Part shown: in pieces, positions 10,749 through 19,700 of the stretch
How the letters are laid out: each line of letters starts with the position of its first letter
Numbering within the stretch: the first letter of the stretch is position 1
Source: Bacteroidota bacterium
GTDB lineage: Bacteria > Bacteroidota > Bacteroidia > Flavobacteriales > Flavobacteriaceae
DNA length: 64,000 nucleotides
Reading direction: 5' to 3'
Assembly: GCA_023446155.1 (NCBI GenBank)
Contig: JAEXIT010000012.1
Coordinates: 139,862 to 203,861 of the forward strand
Translations under genes and position numbers: made by a program
The notes under the pieces: generated by a model
Seen by the model: the letters and a program-made list of their open reading frames with translations, nothing else
The model's database searches: none
What the model was told of the DNA's origin: nothing

Positions 10749-13700
10749 ATGTATATCCCTAAGCGTTTATTTATTTTAGTATTTACACTATTTACAGCGT
10801 TTGTTTTTGGACAACAGGAAGAAACTTTGGGCACGATTAGTTCGGGTAGCCAGTTGCATAGTCTACCTATGCTACAAATTACCGATCCGAAGTATGCCTC
10901 TTTGAATCAGCAGAATGTACTCACTTCTATTGATCCTGCTGTATATATTCATTTTGGTTTCAAGGATCTTGCAAGTGATCTAACGGCTTATCAGGCGCAA
11001 TATTCTTGTGAGGTGAAATTGAGAGTTGTACCCTATAACAACCAAAATGGAACTTTGGCACCTTATGCTGTCAAGTTGAAAATTGTACACGATAACCTAA
11101 CCGAAAATGTAAAATTCGACGATTATTCGATTTATAAGTTGCCGGGCATCCATAAAGCGGATGTAGCGGTAGAGGAAGTCGTATATAGAGATTTATCGGG
11201 ACAAATTATTCCTACCGTTACTAATTCTACAGCGTTCCTTCAGCTTCGTTTTAAAACGGATCGCTATTACAATATCAAAAATACAACGGTGAATCCGGTT
11301 TCCAGAAGACTTATTAAGTACAATGGTTTGACAGAAACGGTGGTTAACAATGTAAGTGATGGTGCCGAAGAACTGGAAATCAACTGGACGCGTTATAACG
11401 ATGCTCCGGCGACGGAATATGAACTGGAATGGACTTGGGTGGATAACTATGGGCCAAACGGAAATAAATTGATGCCGAACCAGATTGCTTTAACTGAGCA
11501 GGATTTTAAACTGAATAGCACAAGAATACAAACCAAAGAATTAAAATATAGAATTCCATTGGTGTTTTCCAAAGGGTATTTGGTATACCGGGTAAGACCG
11601 GTAGGACGATTCCTGGACGATACGAAAAAGAGTTATTACGGAACCTGGTCTTCTGGATTGGCGGGTAACTTTCAAAATGTAGGCAACTGGGGGACTTTCC
11701 TGGAAATTGATGCCGATCATGAAGTAGGTAAAAAGAACTGGCAATACCAGGCTTCTTTTGCCGAAGATGGTAAGAAAAAAGAAGTGGTAAGTTATTTCGA
11801 TGGTACGTTGCGTAATCGTCAAACGGTTACTAAAACCAATACGAATAATAAAGCCGTTGTTGGAGAATCGGTTTATGATAATCAGGGACGTGTTGCTGTT
11901 GAAGTATTGCCAACACCTATCGAAGCTTCCGGTATTCGCTATTACAGGGACTTAAATAAAAATGATAACAATCAAGTTTATACCCATCATGATTTCGACT
12001 GGGATCGACTGAATGGATTAATCTGTGAGCCGATACTGCCGCCGGGAATGTCAAAAAGTTCCGGTGCTAGTAAATATTATTCAGAGCAAAGTGCACCTGT
12101 AGGAAACTATCAGGATTTTGTGCCAAATGCTAATAAATATCCTTTTTCTCAGGTTGAATATACGCCGGATAATACCGGAAGAATCCGAAGAAAAGGTGGC
12201 GTAGGACAAGAGCTTCAATTGGGTACGGGTCACGAAATGAGCTATTTTTACCTACAACCGGATCAGGAAGAATTAAACCGCCTTTTTGGTTATAAAGTAG
12301 GGGATTTCAAACGTTATAAAAAGAATATAGTTGTCGATCCGAACAAACAGGTTAGTGTTAGTTATCTGGATCCTCAGGGAAGAACGATTGCTACTGCATT
12401 AGCTGGAGACAACCGAAAAGAGGACCCAATGATGTCGTTAGAGGATGAAACCAATAACGCATTACACGAAATGACAACAACCAATATGTTGTCAAATAAC
12501 GATGCTTATGCTACCGGATTAAACGGGATATTACAGGATGGCGTACGATTAAATAGTCAGGTGGGAGTTGTGAAGGAAGAAGCGTTAACTCTTAACTATG
12601 GTTTGACGCATGCTACAAACACCTATAACGACTACTGTATGGGTGGAAAATACTATCCTTTTGTGTTTGACTGGAAGATGAGTCTTTTGGACGATTGCGG
12701 TAATGACATGATCCTTGATCCGAATGGGGCTAGGATCGTTGAGATAGGAACGGTAAATCTGAACTCCTTCACACCAAATGCGCCTGCGATTGTATTCAAC
12801 AAAAGTACAACGTCTGGTGTGTTAAAAATCGGGTCGTATACTTTAAATAAGGATATCCGCGTGAATCAAGCGGCTCTTGAGCAATATGCAGACGATTATA
12901 TCGCACAAATAAGACAGTCATCCAATCCGTGTTTTCCAAGTTTAGCAGGCTCTACAATCGATATTAGCGAAGAAGACTGTCACGTGACGTGTAGAAGTTG
13001 TGAGGAAGCACTGATTTGTACTTATTTAGCGCAACAGACATGTCAGTCGTTTAGAATGACCTTCCCTGCCGGTACGGATGAAAGTGTATTGGGAGATGTT
13101 GCGAATAGAGAATTTTACGTTTTATTGGCAGAACAAAAATATATAATCGATAGCCTGAACAGCAATTTTGCCGGAAGTTGGTTTGTCTATAACGGATCAC
13201 TATATGTGGATCAGAACGGACTTGTTTCTCAGTATCTAATCAATTCCTATGTAACTCGCTTTAAAAAGGAGTTTAGAGGAATGTTAGACGGTTGTAGAGA
13301 ATTGTGTGTACAGCCGGGTGATACTTGTAATATCAATACCAGTATGTTACTGTCGGATGTTAGTCCGCACGGGCAATACGGATCCATTGCCGGAATCGAT
13401 TTTCCAACGGCACAACCTGGTGGAATAAATACACCTGCTGGGAATGCTGACGATACCCTAAGTTTGTTTAATGAAAACAATCAATTGTTATATGGCGGTT
13501 CTTCTGTTCAGACGTTTATCGATTTGGATACGGGATTAACCGTTACACAAAATGTATCGAACTATAACTGGAGACGACCGGCTACGCCATATATGGATGA
13601 TAATGGTGATTTTGCGAAGGTTAAAGTCGAGAGAATTAATTACAATACTTATATCCCGGAAATTATGCCTTCGGCGAGTGTCGAAGATGATCCATTGGAT

Positions 13701-16700
13701 CCGACGTCATCTAATAAATATGTGCGTCCGCAATATTTAAGAAATGTAACGGACTTTGTCAATAACTGGAAAGAAAGTTGGGCGGAATCATTATTACCAT
13801 ACCACCCGGAATACCAGTATCTGAAATACAATAAAGCAATTTGTGCCAAAACAAATTCGACTGGTGACAACTCCGATAGTTTTGATGAGAAACTTAAAAA
13901 TACCGATTATACCAATGTCTTTACGACAAATGGATTGGTTCAGAATTTAATTGCCGTTTCAGCTAACGATCCTTTCTATAACGGACAAATTTCAGCGACG
14001 CCGTCAGCGGGGATTAACTACGATGCCGAAACCGCTAGTGATTTTAGTCTGAGAAAAAATTTATTGCTGGAAGCGATGAATACGAATTACGAAGGTATTA
14101 AATTGGCGAATAACGCCCGATTAAATATGCTTCAGACAGCTTATTATACTACTGTCTTCGGTAATGGAATTGCGCCGGCTTCTACCTATCAAAGTTTAGT
14201 TACGAGTCCACTGAATCAGTTGCTTCCTATTATTAATGCGCTAAATCCAACGGAAAAAGAGCGTGTTTGGAAGAGCTTTATGAACAACTATATCGCGTTT
14301 AAACAAAAAACAAGAACGGTATTCTCTCATATTTATGCTTTACGTAATAGTGGGTATAACGGTTGTATTGGCGACGTACAGAACGTTGATACTTTTGTAA
14401 CGCTGTTTGAAAAATATAATACAACAGGTAATTATAGTACCTTGTTACAACGAATCAACCAGGCTTTTGCAACTCCGGTTCCAACAACGCCTGCCGGTAC
14501 GATACTAGCGTGTTCGACCACTACCGTTGGATACTATAAAAATAAAGAAAAACGATTTATATCGGCCGACTATGGCTTTAACTCCGGCGTTCCGGGAGCA
14601 CAGGCCATTGCCGATGCTACTGCTGATGCCGACGCAAATACCTATTACCAAACCGGAAAATGTCCGTTATTAGTAGATACCGAAAGTTTGTTAAAAGGAT
14701 TGATCAATCCTTCTTTCCAGAATCAGGGATTATTACTTTACGGTTTTAATGCCTATAGTATGCCAATGTTAACGCCGGATTTGTTTAATTCGGTATTGTT
14801 AGACCCGGCGGCTTATGCGGCTAACCCACAAAATGTGACGATTAATGGAAGTGTGGTAAACGCGACGACGTTGAATCTTACTTTTAATACGGCCAGTGGA
14901 AGTATTGCTCAGCCAATCGAACTTAATATTTTAACACAGTCTTTATCTATAGGGTACTATATGAACGGGTGCAACGAAACGTTGCCAGCTCCTACATGGA
15001 CGACTTATAATACGAACTTTAAGATTGTTGATTTCAAGAATATCTATTATGTACCGGGATCGTTTAATGCGTTCAATAATACCTATAAATTCCAGATTAT
15101 AGCGGTTATAAAACGACTAACGGGAACAAGTTGTCCAGCGTTAGAAGAAGTGATTCTTGAAGGTACGATTAAAGCAGCTATCGGAGAGTGTAGTTTTGGG
15201 GATGCGGCTGGAGAAACAGGTGAAAACTGTGACAAACGAGTGCGTTTCGAAAAAGCATTGGTACGTGTTATGAACGCTTTAAAAGGAACAAATCCGAATG
15301 CTTCGGGACAATTATTTACGTCTGGGATAGCATTAAAAGGAGCTCCGAATGATAGCTATACCTATGGTAGCAGTGTGATGCCGGAAGTGTTAAACGATTT
15401 AGCGTTAAACTCCACTTGGTCGTGTAATCCGGCTACCAGTTTTACGGTTAACGGACCAACTCCGTTTACGATTCATAGTGTGGTTAATGAGTTCGGAAAC
15501 CCGACTTTCCTTCCTGGTTCTTTTTATAGAGTAACAGGAGTAAAAATTGAGAAAAATCTTGTAAATGGTGTTGCAAGTGGGGATGATAAAATAGCGATCA
15601 GCTATTTGGATCTGAAAGATCAGGTGTTTACCTTATATGGACGTATCACACCATTGAATTATACTTGTGTATGTACGGAAGAAGTTTCTCTAAAACAATT
15701 GGCAGAAGTTAACTTTACAAAACTGACGAATCATCTTTGGGGACAAGCTAAAATCGCAATAATTTCAGATGGTTATAATCCGTTAGAAATGCAAGCGGTT
15801 GCTCCTTTTATTAACGGAAATAACCCAACAGTGAATAACTATACGGCTTTTTGGTCGGATGGATTATCGAACTATGACGGTATCAGATTTAATTTCTTTT
15901 CGGGTTCTCAGGCATGTGAGTTTATGTTGCCACTTAATTCTTCTGGAGGAAGAGTTCCTAATACAACAAATTATATAAGACAGGTTAGATCTTTCTCCAA
16001 TTTTAAAATACTTGAAAATTTAGGTAACAATACATACGCTTTTAGTGTTTTTGTTCACCATGATTCATATAGAGTTAGCAGTGGCCGATTTACTACCGTT
16101 TATCCGGCTGGAATTAAAGAAGCTCGTGGTACGATAAGCTGTCTTAGAGAAATGTTCTGCGAAGAGGAATTTGCTTCCTCGAATGCACTAACATCTGTTT
16201 TAAAGGATCTTATACAGCAACAAACAGTAGCCGATGGCGCTACGGCTAATGGATTACCGGCTTTAAATAGCTTTATTCAGTTATCCGGAGCGGCTCCGTC
16301 AGCCAGTATCAATAACTTCTACAAAGTAGAAAATACAACCAGTTCTCAAATTGGATTTACGTTTGCCAAAGAATCGGAATGTGAAGTAGTATTTACGGTT
16401 CCGGGTGTTTCATTTGCAAATGTTACGAATATTTCAGGATTGTCTTTTACCAATACACAATCGGGTAATTTTACAGCTACGGTTACGACCAATACTGGAG
16501 CGCAAATTATAGCCAACGGTACCAGTAAATGTATAACGGTACGAAAATGTAATGCTGTAATTCAGGTGCCTTGTACATCTTGTATCCCGCAAACAGTTGC
16601 TCCTTCGGTTTGTGTTCAAAAATGGTTAGAGTTCCGCGATATAATGGATATTGTACAAGGGTATCAAATGCCGGATCATTATGCTCAGGATGCTAAATAT

Positions 16701-19700
16701 TTCTGTGAAGCCAACTTGGGTTATCTGGTTACCGATTATATTCATTATTTAAGTACTGTAGATGCTTTCGATGTTACGTTACCGCAATTTTTAACGATAA
16801 CGGAATTCGGAGCAACCAAATTGAATTATGGTTATGGTGGTACACAAATGGTTATTAATGCCTATGCAGCGTATTTACCGACACACCCTTCTGTTACCTG
16901 GAGCGAGTTCGTAGATCTGTATATGACGGAAAATAAAATTTGTCCTCCGGCACCAATGATTCCGACCATCGATATGCAAGTAGATAATATTCCTACCGCT
17001 TGTGAGATTTTTGTAAATTCGGTACAACAGACTTATATACAGGAATTAAGAGAAGAATATTTCATTGCAAAACGAGAAGAATTTAAACAAAAATATATTC
17101 AGGCCGCTATCAACGGATTACAAGAATCGTTGAATAAAGTGTCTTACGATAAAGAATACCAGTATACTTTATACTATTATGATCAGGCAGGAAACTTAGT
17201 ACAAACGGTTCCGCCTCAAGGGGTATCCCGATTAACACCGGCTACCGACAGTATGATCAATGAGATTAGAAATGCATTCCCTAACGAAGAGCAAGGGGTA
17301 GTGAGTGGTCTTGTTGTCGATCCAAATCACACGATGAAAACGTTATATCGTTACAACTCGTTGAATCAGTTGGTATGGCAACAAACACCGGATGGTGGCG
17401 AAACGCGATTTGCTTACGATCAGTTAGGACGTATTATTGCTTCGCAAAATGCAAAACAAGCGGCAATGCCGAAACCAAGATTTAGTTATACGCGATATGA
17501 TGGTCTGGGACGAATTGTGGAAGCTGGAGAATATATTTCTGAACAAGCGTATATTAACGATGAAGGGAATATTATAATAGGAGGTTCTCCGGTAAGTGAT
17601 CTGGGAACACAGGATTATACCCGTTATGAGGTGACGCGAACACTTTATGATACTCCGGTTGTGAATAGTACCAGTTGGTTTGAATCCTATGCCGGAAACA
17701 ATAATCACAAAAGGGTTACGGCTGTATTAGCGTACAGTGTTCTGGATGAAGGGGTAGACCTGGATAGAATGGACATCATTGCGGGTGACCGTTATGACAA
17801 TGCTATTTTATATGATTATGATATCCATGGAAACGTAAAAGAGCTTATTTATCATACGAATAAGGAGATCTTAAAAGAATTGAGACAGGATATCAAAAAA
17901 GTGATCTACGATTACGATTTGATTAGCGGAAACGTGAATACGGTAACGTACCAACCTAAAAAAGCGGATCAGTTTATTCACCGTTATGAGTATGATGCCG
18001 ATAACCGAATCACACAGGTTTATACCAGTAAGGATAAAATCGTTTGGGAAAAAGAAGCAAATTACAACTATTACGAGCATGGTCCTTTAGCGCGACTTGT
18101 GCTTGGAGATAAGCAGGTTCAGGGATTGGATTACTTCTATACGCTTCAAGGGTGGTTAAAAGGAGTGAACTCAGAACGCTTAGGTACGATAACACTGAGA
18201 GGGGCTTATACCAACTATGATATCGGTGGTGATGGTGAGTTGTTTAGTGGTGCTGCTAAAGATGCCTTTGGATTTGGATTGAATTATTTTAGAGGGGATT
18301 ATCAGTCGAGACACCATGTTAACAATGGTGCGGATAATACGCCTTTAAGTTATAGTTTGGCAAACGATCTTGAAAGAGATAAAAATTTATATAACGGAAA
18401 CATTAAAGAGATGGTTACCTCTTTAATGGATTTACGCCAGGAGAATTTATCATCGCAGTATAATTATTACGCATACGATCAGTTAAACAGAATTAAGGGG
18501 ATGAATTCCCTTAATATCAATGATTTGTTAGGAATGTATACGGAGGAATCGTACCGATCGGAATATTCGTATGACAGAAATGGTAACCTATTGACGTTAA
18601 ACCGTTGGGCGCCTACCCATAAAAATTCTGGAAGAAACCAGTTAATGGATGAGTTAAGGTATACGTATCAGGATGGAACGAATAAACTGACGCATATTAA
18701 CGATACGGTTCCTAACGGGGCATTTACCAATGATCCGTCGAATCCGAATGATACCTCGCTGGATATTGATAATCAGGAGAGAGATAACTACAGATATGAT
18801 GAGATAGGTCAATTGATCAGCGATGAAAAAGAAGGTTTAAATATCAGCTGGAGAGTCGATGGAAAAGTGAAATCGGTAACCAAAGCCAATGGGGTTGTAA
18901 TCGATTTCGAATATGACGGTTTAGGAAAAAGAATAGCTAAAACCGTTACTAATGGAAGTGAAGCGAAGACGACATACTACCTACGGGATGCACAAGGAAA
19001 TGTGTTGAGTACCTATGAGATGGTGCGTAGATTTGGGCAGCCGGTGAAATATTATCTGGTTGAACAGGATATTTACGGAAGCAGTCGTCTGGGGGTTGAA
19101 AAAGGAAGAAAAGAGCTTAATGCAGAAAGCGGAAGAGGCATTGCGTTACGAATGGATGCGATGATCGCTTCGGCACAGATTGCAGATAATGTTTCGCAGG
19201 CGTTGTTAACAACACCGTCTTCTATTTGGGGATTGTCGTTTAGCGGGAATAATAATGTTACCTGGGGCGATGGCGACAAGAGCATCAATTTCTTTGATCA
19301 ATCTGGAGCAAAAACTCAGGAGTTTGAAATCAGAACGAATTTCAAAATTGTTGGCGGTTCAGCGATGACTGTCAATCAAAATCATGCGTTGGTAACTTTA
19401 GATGGTGCCAGAAGACCGGAATACAAGCAATGGGATAATAGTGTGGCGCGTATTGTGATCAAGAGAAATGGTAATGGTGCTTATGTGCCGGCATTAGAAA
19501 TTGAAAAGTATACGAAAAGGTTCCACCGTTATAAACCGTTCTTTGTTTTCCACAGACGTTGGAATTATAGAAACTATAAAACCGTTTGGACGTATGAGTT
19601 GCGAAATGCGATACCGGAAACCGAATGGAATTTCCATGCGAGGGTATCGGTGAATGGTGATAATTTTAGTCCAGAGTTTACCATTAACGGAAATGTTTAC

